Below the pieces are notes generated by a model that was given only the letters and a program-made list of their open reading frames with translations, searched no databases and was not told where the DNA came from. A stretch of DNA of 64,000 nucleotides from UBA6181 sp016934015 (GTDB lineage: Bacteria; Bacillota_I; Bacilli_A; Acholeplasmatales; Acholeplasmataceae), in NCBI GenBank assembly GCA_036584525.1, contig JAZHDG010000035.1, positions 14,130 through 78,129 of the forward strand, in the 5' to 3' direction. Numbering within the stretch: position 1 is the stretch's first letter; each line of letters begins with the position of its first letter. The position numbers and the translations under genes were made by a program. Positions 26,754 through 35,670 of the stretch are shown one piece after another.

Positions 26754-26783
26754 AATTTTTTCTCCTTTTATCGTAATTTATTC

Positions 26784-27458
26784 TTAAATCATATTTAAAT
26801 CATCTTCATCAACTTTCATAGATGAATATATCACTGTAAGCATTACAACCACTATGGTTTGAATAAAACCAAATCCTATATCAAATACTAAATGAAAAGT
26901 TGGTGCTACAATGATGGAAAGCCAACCGGTTGCTCCATAGATAATCGTAAGCAGTAATGCACCACTTGCAATATTACCAAACAAACGTAGTGCCATTGAC
27001 AAAATGGGTGTGAATTCACTAATAATATTTAATGGTGCCATGGGTGCTAATGGTTTAAAAACACCTAATAAATGTTTCCATCCCATGCTTTTAAATCCTG
27101 TCGCTTGAATTAGAGTAAATGCTGTTATGGAGACAGAAAATGTAATGGTTGTATATTTTGTCGGTGCATCCAGAGCAATCAATCCTGACACATTTGAAAT
27201 AAATACATAGAGCGCTAGAGTAATGACAGGTGGTGCTAAAAACTTCCAATGCTTTCCAATATATCCTTTAATAAAATTATTCATCATTTCGATAAAACTA
27301 ATGACTACGGTTATAAATTTGCCAGGTTTGTCACGAACATCCATTTTATTAATTTTTATACTTATCAATACCGATCCAAAGGAAATAAATGCAATAATAC
27401 CTAAAGACGTATAAAAGTAAATCGGAATTTCACGAAGCATCGTTAGAATCTGTTCCAT
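26784..27458 (-). CDS. atpB: ATP synthase Fo a subunit
   Basis: Stator channel subunit. The 224-residue protein has about five membrane helices, and the essential Arg is in SMALRLFGNIASG in the penultimate helix region. The last helix FGFIQTIVVVMLTVIYSS is typical. The ATG overlaps the preceding gene by 29 bases and has AGGTG upstream. The start is MEQILTMLR. Confidence 0.95.
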   Translation of the reverse strand: MEQILTMLREIPIYFYTSLGIIAFISFGSVLISIKINKMDVRDKPGKFITVVISFIEMMNNFIKGYIGKHWKFLAPPVITLALYVFISNVSGLIALDAPTKYTTITFSVSITAFTLIQATGFKSMGWKHLLGVFKPLAPMAPLNIISEFTPILSMALRLFGNIASGALLLTIIYGATGWLSIIVAPTFHLVFDIGFGFIQTIVVVMLTVIYSSMKVDEDDLNMI

Positions 27459-27837
27459 CTTTCATCACCTCACCTTCAGCTTCTTTTTTAATGAGTGGTG
27501 TGTGGTAAATAAATATACCAATTTTTAATGAGAAAATACCTAATAATAAAAACACATAAGAATAAATCATCGTTGTTGTTCCTAAATCTTTGGTATCGAA
27601 ATAGACGATAGCTACGATGACAGTATATAAAATATATCGTGTGACAAGATTGGTCACAACTTTTTGGGTTGTAAATTTGCCCTTTAATGATTGAGTCGCT
27701 AAGCTATTATTAAAAAGTGCCACAGCAGAACCTAATACCGTCCATAATAAGTATTCTCTAAAAAAGAGAAAAGTTACTAAAGCTAATATAAGTGCGTAGA
27801 TAAATGTAATAATGCTAATGGTGTACATTTTTTTCAT
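27430..27837 (-). CDS. ATP synthase subunit I-like membrane protein
   Basis: 135 residues with about four hydrophobic helices (ISIITFIYALILALVTFLFF at the start) and a charged C-terminus. Its position between atpZ-like and atpB genes and its size match AtpI/UncI, which helps assemble the c ring in other bacteria. Sequence conservation in this family is low, so the call rests mostly on context. GAGG lies 7 bases before the ATG. Confidence 0.78.
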   Translation of the reverse strand: MKKMYTISIITFIYALILALVTFLFFREYLLWTVLGSAVALFNNSLATQSLKGKFTTQKVVTNLVTRYILYTVIVAIVYFDTKDLGTTTMIYSYVFLLLGIFSLKIGIFIYHTPLIKKEAEGEVMKDGTDSNDAS

Positions 27838-28069
27838 AGCGTTCCTCGTTTTTCACAAATCTATATAATGTCACAAACCCAAACATAACTCCAAGAAATA
27901 AACCAGCACCTGCTAGCAAAATACTTAAGTCATCATCTGGACTTAATCTCATTCCAATATAATAACCCAATAGTGATAATGCAATAATGGTCATAAAAAA
28001 CTGAATGACCATGGTATAAATAGCAAATGCCTTTTTGGCTTTATTTTGTCCCAAATAAACGATCCCCAC
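27815..28069 (-). CDS. AtpZ/AtpI family small membrane protein
   Basis: An 84-residue protein with two membrane helices (FAIYTMVIQFFMTIIALSLL and LSILLAGAGLFLGVMFGFVT) ending in a short charged tail with VKNEERYEKN, as in AtpZ proteins encoded before atpI. AtpZ-like proteins have been linked to cation transport or Fo assembly; that is family knowledge only. The start is a GTG at 28069 overlapping upp; a TTG at 28054 is an alternative because the SD spacing to GTG is short. Confidence 0.75.
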   Translation of the reverse strand: MGIVYLGQNKAKKAFAIYTMVIQFFMTIIALSLLGYYIGMRLSPDDDLSILLAGAGLFLGVMFGFVTLYRFVKNEERYEKNVHH

Positions 28070-28667
28070 AATCTCCTAAACCAGGAACAATGTAGCTATT
28101 TTCGTTTAAATGGCTATCGAGAGCTGCTAAATAAACTGGAACATCGGGATGATCTTTCTGTAAGCGTTCAACCCCTTCTGGTGCTCCAACTAAACCAACA
28201 TAACGAATATCTTTTGCTCCGGTTGCTTTAATAATATCAATTGCCTTTGAAACAGATCCACCGCTTGCTAGCATAGGATCTACTAATAAGATTACACTAT
28301 CTTTTGTATCTTTTGGTAATTTAGAGTAATAGACTTGAGGTTGTAATGTTACTTCATCTCGATATAAACCGATATGTCCAATTTTTGCAGATGGTATCAA
28401 GTTATGAATGCCATCAACCATGCCTAATCCAGCACGTAAAATTGGTACTATCACCACAGGTTTTTCAAGTTCATAAACGGTTGTTTCACAAATTGGTGTT
28501 TCAATTTGTTTAGGTTTTGTTGTGAAATCACGCGTGATTTCATACGTAATTAATCCACCTAGCTCAGATAGACTTTCTCTAAACTCTTTGGTCCCTGTTT
28601 CTTTATTTCTAATTTTCGACATCTTGTGATCAATCAAGGGGTGCTTAATGACAACTAACTTACTCAT
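28041..28667 (-). CDS. upp: Uracil phosphoribosyltransferase
   Basis: Salvages uracil to UMP with PRPP. The 208-residue protein shows VPILRAGLGMVDG, the PRPP loop VDPMLASGGS, and the C-terminal uracil pocket SYIVPGLGDCGDRLFGT. It lies 4 bases after rpiB and before the ATP synthase genes; upp in front of atp genes is common in Bacillota. Confidence 0.97.
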   Translation of the reverse strand: MSKLVVIKHPLIDHKMSKIRNKETGTKEFRESLSELGGLITYEITRDFTTKPKQIETPICETTVYELEKPVVIVPILRAGLGMVDGIHNLIPSAKIGHIGLYRDEVTLQPQVYYSKLPKDTKDSVILLVDPMLASGGSVSKAIDIIKATGAKDIRYVGLVGAPEGVERLQKDHPDVPVYLAALDSHLNENSYIVPGLGDCGDRLFGTK

Positions 28668-28671
28668 TCAT

Positions 28672-29109
28672 TTACTCCTTTTCAATATTATGAATTTTTT
28701 TAATTCTTTGTTCGTGACGTGGCTCATAAGAAGCATTCATATATGCTTCTAAAATTTTAATTGCTTTTTCATAAGGTGTAGTTCTTCCCCCTAAAGCAAT
28801 TACATTCGCATTATTATGCTGTCTAGCAAGCTGTCCTGTATTTTCATCATAGACTAAAGCAGCTCGAACGCCTTTGACTTTATTCGCAGCAATACTGATG
28901 CCAATGCCAGTACCACAAATGACAATTCCGAAATCGTACTGCTTTTCCACTACAGCATGTCCGACCTTATTTGCAAAATCGGGATAATCCACGGCATCAT
29001 TCGAATTTGTTCCAAAATCATGATACTGTATGTTTTTATCCTCGAAATATTTCTTAATATTCTCTTTTAATTCGAATCCTCCATGATCACTACCAATCGC
29101 AATTTTCAT
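28672..29109 (-). CDS. rpiB: Ribose-5-phosphate isomerase B
   Basis: Interconverts ribose-5-phosphate and ribulose-5-phosphate in the pentose phosphate pathway. The 145-residue RpiB/LacAB fold has GSDHGGFELK, the catalytic Cys in GIVICGTGIGISI, NKVKGVRAAL, and HNNANVIALGGR. It is the first gene of the long rpiB-upp-atp transcript and has AGGAGG upstream. A galactose-6-phosphate isomerase subunit is unlikely because no lac genes are near. Confidence 0.94.
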   Translation of the reverse strand: MKIAIGSDHGGFELKENIKKYFEDKNIQYHDFGTNSNDAVDYPDFANKVGHAVVEKQYDFGIVICGTGIGISIAANKVKGVRAALVYDENTGQLARQHNNANVIALGGRTTPYEKAIKILEAYMNASYEPRHEQRIKKIHNIEKE

Positions 29110-29138
29110 AGACTCCTCCTATGTTTTACCTATAAAAT

Positions 29139-29168
29139 ATTATATCATAAAACGACCCTTAAGGACAA
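29139..29168 (-). promoter_or_regulatory. Promoter of the rpiB-upp-atp operon
   Basis: TTGTCC (29168-29163), 18-base spacer, perfect TATAAT (29144-29139), 30 bases before rpiB. No other strong terminator or promoter is seen up to the terminator at 21029, so about 8 kb may be one transcript. Confidence 0.7.
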
Positions 29169-29196
29169 AGAAGAAGCGCCAATTACATACTTTAAC

Positions 29197-29215
29197 AAAA
29201 AAGACGCGAAGCGCC
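29197..29215 (-). terminator. Intrinsic terminator of typA
   Basis: Stem GGCGC / GCGTC (one G-U pair) with a 3-base loop and six U, directly after the typA stop. Confidence 0.75.
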
Positions 29216-31030
29216 TTAATCGTTCCCATATAAATAAGCTTTTTTACGTTCGTTTGCTCTAAGTAATGTCTTTCTTAAACGAATATTTAAAGGTGTAATT
29301 TCAATAAGTTCATCGTCATTAATGAACGCTAAACAAGCTTCTAGTGTCATTAATCTGGGTTTCTTTAAAACAACAGTTGAATCTTTAGATGCTGAACGCA
29401 TATTCGTTAATTGTTTTTCTTGTGTCACATTCACAACTAAATCCGAATCTTTATTAGCTTCACCGACAATCATGCCTTCATAAACTGCAGTTCTTGTATC
29501 AACAAACATATACCCACGATCTTCTAAACGACCAATCGCGTAAGCCGTTGTCATCCCTTGATTTAATGAAACTAAAGCACCTGAACGACGATTACCAACA
29601 GTTTCTTGAATCATTGGACGATATTCTAGATACACGTGTGACAAAATGCCATATCCTTTAGTTGCAGTTAAAAATTGTGTCATAAATCCAATAAGCCCTC
29701 TTGATGGCATTGTATACCGAATTCTTGAATAGTCACCCACTTGGTTCATGGATGACAAATCGCCTCTTCTTTCACCAAGCATTTCAATAATAGTCCCAAT
29801 AAATTCTGTTGGACAGTCAATTTGAACATCTTCATATGGTTCACATTGAACACCATTTATTGTTTTCACAATAACTCTTGGACGAGACACTTGAAATTCA
29901 AATGACTCACGACGCATATTTTCAATTAAAATGCCTAAATGTAATTCACCACGCCCAGATACAATCCACGCTTCACTATTATCAATACGATCAACTCTAA
30001 GACTTACATCTTTTTGTGTTTCTTTAAACAATCTTTCATCAATTTTAGTTGCAGTAACAAATTTTCCTTCTTTACCTGCAAATGGACTATTATTGGTTAA
30101 AAATGTCATTTGAACCGTTGGTTCATCGATATGTAGGTGTGGTAATGCAACTTCGAAACCAACTTCACAGACTGTTTCACCAACATGGATGTCAGGAAGA
30201 CCAGCAACTGATACAATATCACCAGCGTACGCCTCCATAACTTCTGTTTTTTCGACACCTAAGCTTTGGAAGATTTTTTGAATTCTAAATTGAATGGTTG
30301 ATCCATCTAATCTAACACAACTCACCGTATCGTTAACACGGAGTGTCCCTTGATGAATTTTTCCAATTCCCATTCTTCCAACGTAATCATTGTAATCAAT
30401 AAGTGCGGGTTGAAATACTAAATGGTCATCTTTATTTTGATTGGGTTGAGGAATTTCTTTGATGATTGTGTCTAGAATAGGTTCCATTTTAATATCTAAA
30501 TAAAGATGTGGTGTGTAATTTGATAGCCCTTGGATACCTGATGCATAAAGTACAGGAAAATCGAGTTGATGTTCATCAGCTCCTAAATCAATAAACAAGT
30601 CATAAACTTCATTGACTGTCCGTTGAATATCTGCGTATTTACGATCCACTTTATTGATCACGACAATTGGTAAAAGTTTAGCCTCTAAAGCTTTTTTTAG
30701 TACAAAACGTGTTTGTGGCATCACACCTTCATAGGCATCAACGAGTAAAAGAACTCCATCCACCATATGCATAATACGTTCAACTTCACCACCAAAATCG
30801 GCGTGTCCTGGAGTATCTAAGATGTTAATACGATAATTTTTATAGATGATTGCAGTATTTTTAGCAAGGATAGTAATCCCGCGTTCTCTTTCAATATCAT
30901 TTGAATCCATCACACGATCATCGAGCGCGACGTGATCATCAAAGCGTTCGCTTTGTTTTAATAATTGATTAACGAGTGTTGTTTTGCCATGATCAACGTG
31001 TGCGATGATGGCGATATTACGAATATCCAT
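29216..31030 (-). CDS. typA: Ribosome-associated GTPase TypA/BipA
   Basis: A translational GTPase that acts on 50S assembly and stress adaptation. G1 AHVDHGKTT, the RGITILAKN switch, G3 DTPGHADFGG and G4 NKVDR identify it; the TypA-specific C-terminal domain includes the GFMTQFLTATKGYG stretch. 604 residues, normal. Stand-alone gene; the upstream region holds a TATAAT box and the tsaC terminator. Confidence 0.96.
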   Translation of the reverse strand: MDIRNIAIIAHVDHGKTTLVNQLLKQSERFDDHVALDDRVMDSNDIERERGITILAKNTAIIYKNYRINILDTPGHADFGGEVERIMHMVDGVLLLVDAYEGVMPQTRFVLKKALEAKLLPIVVINKVDRKYADIQRTVNEVYDLFIDLGADEHQLDFPVLYASGIQGLSNYTPHLYLDIKMEPILDTIIKEIPQPNQNKDDHLVFQPALIDYNDYVGRMGIGKIHQGTLRVNDTVSCVRLDGSTIQFRIQKIFQSLGVEKTEVMEAYAGDIVSVAGLPDIHVGETVCEVGFEVALPHLHIDEPTVQMTFLTNNSPFAGKEGKFVTATKIDERLFKETQKDVSLRVDRIDNSEAWIVSGRGELHLGILIENMRRESFEFQVSRPRVIVKTINGVQCEPYEDVQIDCPTEFIGTIIEMLGERRGDLSSMNQVGDYSRIRYTMPSRGLIGFMTQFLTATKGYGILSHVYLEYRPMIQETVGNRRSGALVSLNQGMTTAYAIGRLEDRGYMFVDTRTAVYEGMIVGEANKDSDLVVNVTQEKQLTNMRSASKDSTVVLKKPRLMTLEACLAFINDDELIEITPLNIRLRKTLLRANERKKAYLYGND

Positions 31031-31131
31031 TTGAAACCTCTTTTCATAAGCCTTGTTTATTATATATCAAAATGTTGATTTTGACACATATAATGATTCA
31101 TTTTTATTGAAAATATATAATTTTCTAACTT

Positions 31132-31172
31132 AAAAAAAACCACAATTTTGATTGAATCCAAAATTGTGGTTT
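31132..31172 (-). terminator. Terminator of the prfA-prmC-tsaC operon
   Basis: A 12-bp stem ACCACAATTTTG / CAAAATTGTGGT with an 8-base loop, then eight U on the minus strand. Confidence 0.9.
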
Positions 31173-31177
31173 AACTT

Positions 31178-31735
31178 CTAATTTAAATGGCTTAATACGG
31201 CCTCTAACTCTTTAAATGTAATAGTGCCTTCGCGTAAAATTTTAAGTTTATCTGTTAAGTCAATAACAGTCGATGATACATTTAATGCTTTTTCAAGTTG
31301 TTCATAAATCTCTTTAACACTATGGCCAAAAGTTTGTTTGATTTCATCAATTCTTGTTAGAGGTTGTTGGCCACTTAAATTAACCGATGTCGCCCGCATT
31401 GGACCGTATTGCTTCAGTAGTTGTAGTGCAACTGGGTGGTTAGGAATTCGTAGTGCAATGGTGCTTTCACCTGTTTTTGATTTAAATACTTCTGTAGTTC
31501 TAAGAACAATTGTAAGTGCACCCGGCCAAAAATGTTCCATAATGACTTCAGCTTCTTTTGAAATCACCCCAATCTCTTTCGCTTCATCTACAGAGCTTAG
31601 TAATATAGGGATTTGTTTCGTTTGTTCTCTTCCCTTAAGTATATAAATTTTTTCAAGTGCTTCTTGATCATAAAGCATTGCACATAAACCGTAAACAGTG
31701 TCTGTTGGCATAATGATTAATTCGCCTTTTTTCAT
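31178..31735 (-). CDS. Threonylcarbamoyl-AMP synthase (Sua5/YrdC/TsaC family)
   Basis: Makes threonylcarbamoyl-AMP for the t6A37 tRNA modification. The 185-residue YrdC domain shows the substrate motif IIMPTDTVYGL, the KGREQTK loop, the WPGALTIVL segment and IALRIPNHPVAL, then ATSVNLSGQQPLT. No C-terminal Sua5 domain is present, so it is the short TsaC form. It overlaps prmC as ATGA, in the usual prfA-prmC-tsaC order. Confidence 0.92.
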   Translation of the reverse strand: MKKGELIIMPTDTVYGLCAMLYDQEALEKIYILKGREQTKQIPILLSSVDEAKEIGVISKEAEVIMEHFWPGALTIVLRTTEVFKSKTGESTIALRIPNHPVALQLLKQYGPMRATSVNLSGQQPLTRIDEIKQTFGHSVKEIYEQLEKALNVSSTVIDLTDKLKILREGTITFKELEAVLSHLN

Positions 31736-32580
31736 TTCAAAATACCTCCAAAACCAATAAATGTAAATCGATCTTTCCCTGCTAAATCTTTCATCTGAAT
31801 AATCTTTGCTTGAGGATAATATTGGTGGATTAATTCATATAGTGGTTTTGCATGTTGGTATCCATGCTCAAAAGCTATAAGTCCATCATCATTTAAATAA
31901 TCATGTGCATTCTTTATGATGCGTGCATAAAAATCAAGACCAAATTTTCCACCATATAAAGCAACCGAAGGTTCTTTTTTTACGATATCCATCACTTCTT
32001 CATCCTCTGGGATGTAGGGAGGATTTGAAACGATGATATCGTATTTTCCTTCAATCTTATCAAATAAATCACTTAAAATAAATTCAGCTTCTATATTGAA
32101 ATTCTTTTGATTTTCAATCGCAACGTTCAGTGCTTTATCACTAATGTCTGAGAGTGTTATTTCAATTTCTGGAGCTTCCAATTTAATTGTTAATCCAATA
32201 CATCCACTACCACAACCTAAATCGAGTACCTTTATCTTTTTATCTGAGAAATAAGTGTCGTAATATAAAATAACCTGTTCCACGAGATGTTCTGTTTCGA
32301 GCCTTGGGATTAAAACATCTTTATTCACTTTAAATTTATATCCAAAAAAATAGGAAAATCCAAGTAAATGTTGAATCGGAACATGTTGATATAAATATAA
32401 ATTTAATCGCTCTAAAAATAAGTTTTCAACTGTTTTATCGGTTTCTTGATTAAGCGCCATATAAAAAGCATGAGGATCACCTTGAAATGTTTCCATTAAC
32501 AAGAATTTAACAGCTTCAGTTTCTTTATCTAATGATTCAGTAAGTTTTATCGCTTTTCTAAGTAATGCTTCATATGTCAT
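31732..32580 (-). CDS. prmC: Peptide chain release factor N5-glutamine methyltransferase
   Basis: Methylates the Gln of the GGQ motif in release factors RF1/RF2. The N-terminal helical domain is followed by the SAM-binding VLDLGCGSGCIGL and the catalytic NPPYIPEDE motif. 282 residues, complete. It overlaps prfA as ATGA, and prfA encodes its substrate. Confidence 0.96.
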   Translation of the reverse strand: MTYEALLRKAIKLTESLDKETEAVKFLLMETFQGDPHAFYMALNQETDKTVENLFLERLNLYLYQHVPIQHLLGFSYFFGYKFKVNKDVLIPRLETEHLVEQVILYYDTYFSDKKIKVLDLGCGSGCIGLTIKLEAPEIEITLSDISDKALNVAIENQKNFNIEAEFILSDLFDKIEGKYDIIVSNPPYIPEDEEVMDIVKKEPSVALYGGKFGLDFYARIIKNAHDYLNDDGLIAFEHGYQHAKPLYELIHQYYPQAKIIQMKDLAGKDRFTFIGFGGILK

Positions 32581-33641
32581 ACTTGCTCTCCGATGAGTTG
32601 TCTTTTTTGAAACTCATTTAACAAGGGTTCTAAGATTAAATCTAACTTACCTTCAATGATTGCATCTAATCTTTGTAAAGTTAAACCAATACGATGATCA
32701 GATACACGATTTTGTGGGTAATTATAGGTTCTAATTTTTTCACTTCTTTCGCCACGGCCGACTAATGATCTTCTTTCAGCATCTTCTTTTTCCATTTGAG
32801 CTTCAATCATTTGATCATAGATACGCGTCTTTAATAATCTAAAGGCTTTATCGCGGTTTTCGTGTTGACTTTTCCCCTCTTGACAAGCAACTGCAATCCC
32901 AGTGGGAATATGTGTTAATCTAACAGCTGATTTAGTTGTGTTCACGGATTGTCCACCTGGGCCTGATGAATTATAGGTATCAAAACGAATGTCTTCCCAT
33001 TTCACATCAAGTTCTACTTCTTCAGCTTCTGGCATGACAAGAACAGTGGCTGTCGATGTATGTACACGTCCCATGGATTCAGTTTCTGGAACGCGTTGGA
33101 CACGGTGAACACCAGATTCATATTTTAAAAATGAGTAAACTAATTTTCCGGATACCATAAATTCAATCGATGTAAAGCCACCCATACTACCTTCCATCGC
33201 ATTTAGAATTTCGATTTTCCAATTTTTAGTTTCAGCATATTTTGAATACATTCTAAAAAGATCACCTGCAAAGATGTTTGCTTCATCTCCACCAGCGGCA
33301 CCTTTAATTTCCATAATGACGTTTTTTTCATCATTTGGATCTTTTGGCAATAAAAGAATTTTTAGTCTTTCTTCAGTATCAATAAGAATTTGTTCAATTT
33401 CATCTCGTTCAAATTTTGCGAGTTCAACTAAATCATCCTCTTTATTATCTTCAATTAAAGCTTCTAAATCTTTTAATTCTTTTTCTTTTTCAAGATAAAA
33501 ATGATAAACCTCCACGATTTCTTGTATGGAGCTTGATTCCTTTAATAAGGTTGTCATTTCTTTAACTTCAAGTTTGCCACTTGATAATTTGTCTTGAATA
33601 TCTTTGTATTGTTTTTCGATCAATTTTAAACGATCAAACAT
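32577..33641 (-). CDS. prfA: Peptide chain release factor 1
   Basis: Reads UAA and UAG and releases the nascent chain. The 354-residue protein has the GGQ motif in SSGPGGQSVNTTKSAVRL and the RF1 codon-recognition loop region RVPETESMGRVHTST. The TGA-decoding RF2 is not in this window, but TGA stops are used here. First gene of its operon. A weak extended -10 (TGGTATTAT) lies just upstream. Confidence 0.96.
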   Translation of the reverse strand: MFDRLKLIEKQYKDIQDKLSSGKLEVKEMTTLLKESSSIQEIVEVYHFYLEKEKELKDLEALIEDNKEDDLVELAKFERDEIEQILIDTEERLKILLLPKDPNDEKNVIMEIKGAAGGDEANIFAGDLFRMYSKYAETKNWKIEILNAMEGSMGGFTSIEFMVSGKLVYSFLKYESGVHRVQRVPETESMGRVHTSTATVLVMPEAEEVELDVKWEDIRFDTYNSSGPGGQSVNTTKSAVRLTHIPTGIAVACQEGKSQHENRDKAFRLLKTRIYDQMIEAQMEKEDAERRSLVGRGERSEKIRTYNYPQNRVSDHRIGLTLQRLDAIIEGKLDLILEPLLNEFQKRQLIGEQV

Positions 33642-33697
33642 AATATCACCCGTTAAATAATACCATATTTTATGACAATTTACTACGTAAACAAATA

Positions 33698-33737
33698 GTT
33701 AAAATTATTGTATATTTTAACAAATATGTTAAAATAT
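33698..33737. promoter_or_regulatory. Operator-like inverted repeats between prfA and dps
   Basis: A perfect inverted repeat with 10-base arms (ATATTTTAAC / GTTAAAATAT) and a 6-base spacer lies at 33712-33737. A third copy of the arm, GTTAAAAT, at 33698-33705 forms an alternative inverted repeat with the middle arm. No U run follows, so it is not a terminator. It sits in the divergent control region and could bind a dimeric regulator; the protein is unknown. Confidence 0.5.
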
Positions 33738-33828
33738 GGCTTGTTTAGTATAAAAAAGCATATAAATAGCAATGAAATACCCCCTATGTTATAATAAAAG
33801 CAGAAATAAGAAAGGAAAGGTATTAAAT

Positions 33829-34263
33829 ATGGAAAAACTTTATCAAGCTTTAAACAAGCAAGTCGCAAACTTAAGCGTATTCTTTACGAAGTTGCATCAT
33901 TTTCACTGGTATGTTACCGGTCCTAACTTCTATGCATTACACGGAAAATTTGAAGAGTTCTACGATGAAATGAATGAATTATATGATGGATTCGCAGAAA
34001 GATTATTAATGATAGGTGGCAAACCAATATCAAATCTTAAGGGTTATTTAGAAATCGCATCAATTAAAGAAGCAAGTGGTTTAGAAAAACCTGAAGAAAT
34101 GGTTAAACACATTCTTGATGACTTTAAATTATTAACCATTGAGTTAAAAGAAACTTTAAAAATTTCTCAAGATCAAAATGATGAAGTTACTGCTGATTTA
34201 ATTATTGGCACACTTGCAAGTTTTGAAAAGCACATTTGGATGTTAACTTATACACTCAAATAA
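33829..34263 (+). CDS. dps: Dps family ferritin-like DNA-protection protein
   Basis: Forms a 12-subunit shell that oxidises and stores iron and can protect DNA. The ferroxidase ligands of the Listeria type are in register: His26, His38, Glu42 (Asp in Listeria), Asp53 and Glu57 within HHFHWYV, ALHGKFEEFY and DGFAER. The 144-residue start at 33829 (MEKLYQALN) is chosen for GGAAAGG upstream; the longer frame from 33772 has no ribosome-binding site and overlaps the TATAAT box at 33790-33795. Confidence 0.94.
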   Translation: MEKLYQALNKQVANLSVFFTKLHHFHWYVTGPNFYALHGKFEEFYDEMNELYDGFAERLLMIGGKPISNLKGYLEIASIKEASGLEKPEEMVKHILDDFKLLTIELKETLKISQDQNDEVTADLIIGTLASFEKHIWMLTYTLK

Positions 34264-34274
34264 TAAAAAGAAAT

Positions 34275-34307
34275 GCACCAAGCAAATTTGCTTGGTGCTA
34301 TTTTTTT
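34275..34307. terminator. Bidirectional terminator between dps and dnaB
   Basis: A perfect 24-base palindrome (GCACCAAGCAAA and its complement), followed by seven T on the plus strand and an A-rich stretch on the other side that serves dnaB. Confidence 0.88.
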
Positions 34308-35661
34308 AATCTTTAAATGATTCTTCTTCACGTTCTGTTTGAACGGTAAATCGTGAAAATTCTGTATCAAATCTAAACTTAAGGGTAATACCCGCGGCAC
34401 CTTGCCGATTTTTTGCAATCGAAAGTTCAACCTCACCTGTTTTACTTTCGGCATTTCTTTCATAATAATCATTACGATACAAAAACATAACAATATCTGC
34501 ATCTTGCTCAATACTTCCAGACTCTCTTAAATCCGATAAAATTGGACGCTTATCTTCACGTTTTTCAACGTCACGAGATAACTGAGACAACGCCAAGATA
34601 GGTACTTTAAGTTCTCTAGCCATCTGCTTTAGTCCTCTAGAGATTTTGGCAACTTCTTCTTGACGATTGCCTGATCGACTATCATCAGCTTTGATTAATT
34701 GGAGATAGTCTATCACAACAAAATCTAATCTTCCTTGTTGCGCAATTTTGCGGCACTTTGCGCGAATATCAGAAACTGTTACCGATGATGAATCATCAAA
34801 AACAATTGGTAATCGTGATAAAGATTGCATACCGCCTTCTAAAAATTGCCATTCACGAGATGTGAGTTTACCCGTTTTAATTTTTGTGTTTTCAATGTTA
34901 GCTTCTGCTGAAAGCATTCTGGAAACCAACTGTTCATTGCTCATTTCCAAACTGAATATCGCAACTCCAGCTTTTCCATCTTTATTTCTTTTCGCCACAT
35001 TTAACGCTAAATTCATTGCAAAAGCACTCTTACCCATTGATGGACGAGCAGCTAAAATGATTAATTCTTCGGGTTGAAGACCATTTGTAAAATGATCTAG
35101 ATTTGAAAACCCAGTTCTTAAACCGGTTACATCACCTTTTTTATCACGGTTACGTTCGGTTTTTTCTTTAACTTCTGTAATTACTTCTGAAAGTTCTAAA
35201 AATACGGTTGTTTTTCTTTTTTGTGAAAGTGCAAAAATACTTTCTTCAGCTCTTGTCAAATATTCTCCAGCAGAATTTGCACCTTGATAGCCTTCCTCAA
35301 GAATTTCTCCAGCAAGTCTGATCACCTGACGTTTTAAAGAACCATCCTTCACTAAATCAATATAAGTCTCTAAATGTGCTGTCGAAGGAACAGATTCTGA
35401 AAGTTCAAGCAAATAAGTCATGCCACCAGCTTTGCCCAATGTTTGTTCTGCCTCAAGACGAGCGGCTATGGTGGCATAATCAATCTTAGAATTTTCTTGG
35501 TAAAGATCTTTCATTGCTTTATAGATGAGGCTATGGCTTAAAGCATAGAAATCATCTGGATTTAATTGGTCAATCACTTCGACAACTTTTTTGGGTTCCA
35601 AAAACACTGTCCCCAAAACAGATTGTTCTGCTTCGTGATGATGCGGTAAACTTTTAGCCAT
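34306..35661 (-). CDS. dnaB: Replicative DNA helicase DnaB
   Basis: Hexameric 5'-3' helicase of the replication fork (DnaC in Bacillus). The 451-residue protein has the N-terminal primase-interacting domain (PHHHEAEQSVLGTVFL) and the RecA-like domain with Walker A AARPSMGKSAFA, Walker B VVIDYLQLI, and the motif SQLSRDVEKRED. No intein is present. It follows the gdpP-rplI fusion by 9 bases, the usual rplI-dnaB order. Confidence 0.97.
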   Translation of the reverse strand: MAKSLPHHHEAEQSVLGTVFLEPKKVVEVIDQLNPDDFYALSHSLIYKAMKDLYQENSKIDYATIAARLEAEQTLGKAGGMTYLLELSESVPSTAHLETYIDLVKDGSLKRQVIRLAGEILEEGYQGANSAGEYLTRAEESIFALSQKRKTTVFLELSEVITEVKEKTERNRDKKGDVTGLRTGFSNLDHFTNGLQPEELIILAARPSMGKSAFAMNLALNVAKRNKDGKAGVAIFSLEMSNEQLVSRMLSAEANIENTKIKTGKLTSREWQFLEGGMQSLSRLPIVFDDSSSVTVSDIRAKCRKIAQQGRLDFVVIDYLQLIKADDSRSGNRQEEVAKISRGLKQMARELKVPILALSQLSRDVEKREDKRPILSDLRESGSIEQDADIVMFLYRNDYYERNAESKTGEVELSIAKNRQGAAGITLKFRFDTEFSRFTVQTEREEESFKD

Positions 35662-35670
35662 TGATTTTGC

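Noticed and set aside
33683..33868. 61-codon minus-strand frame overlapping the dps start
   Set aside because: It runs across the inverted repeats, promoter and start of dps, lacks a ribosome-binding site and resembles no family; judged a chance frame.
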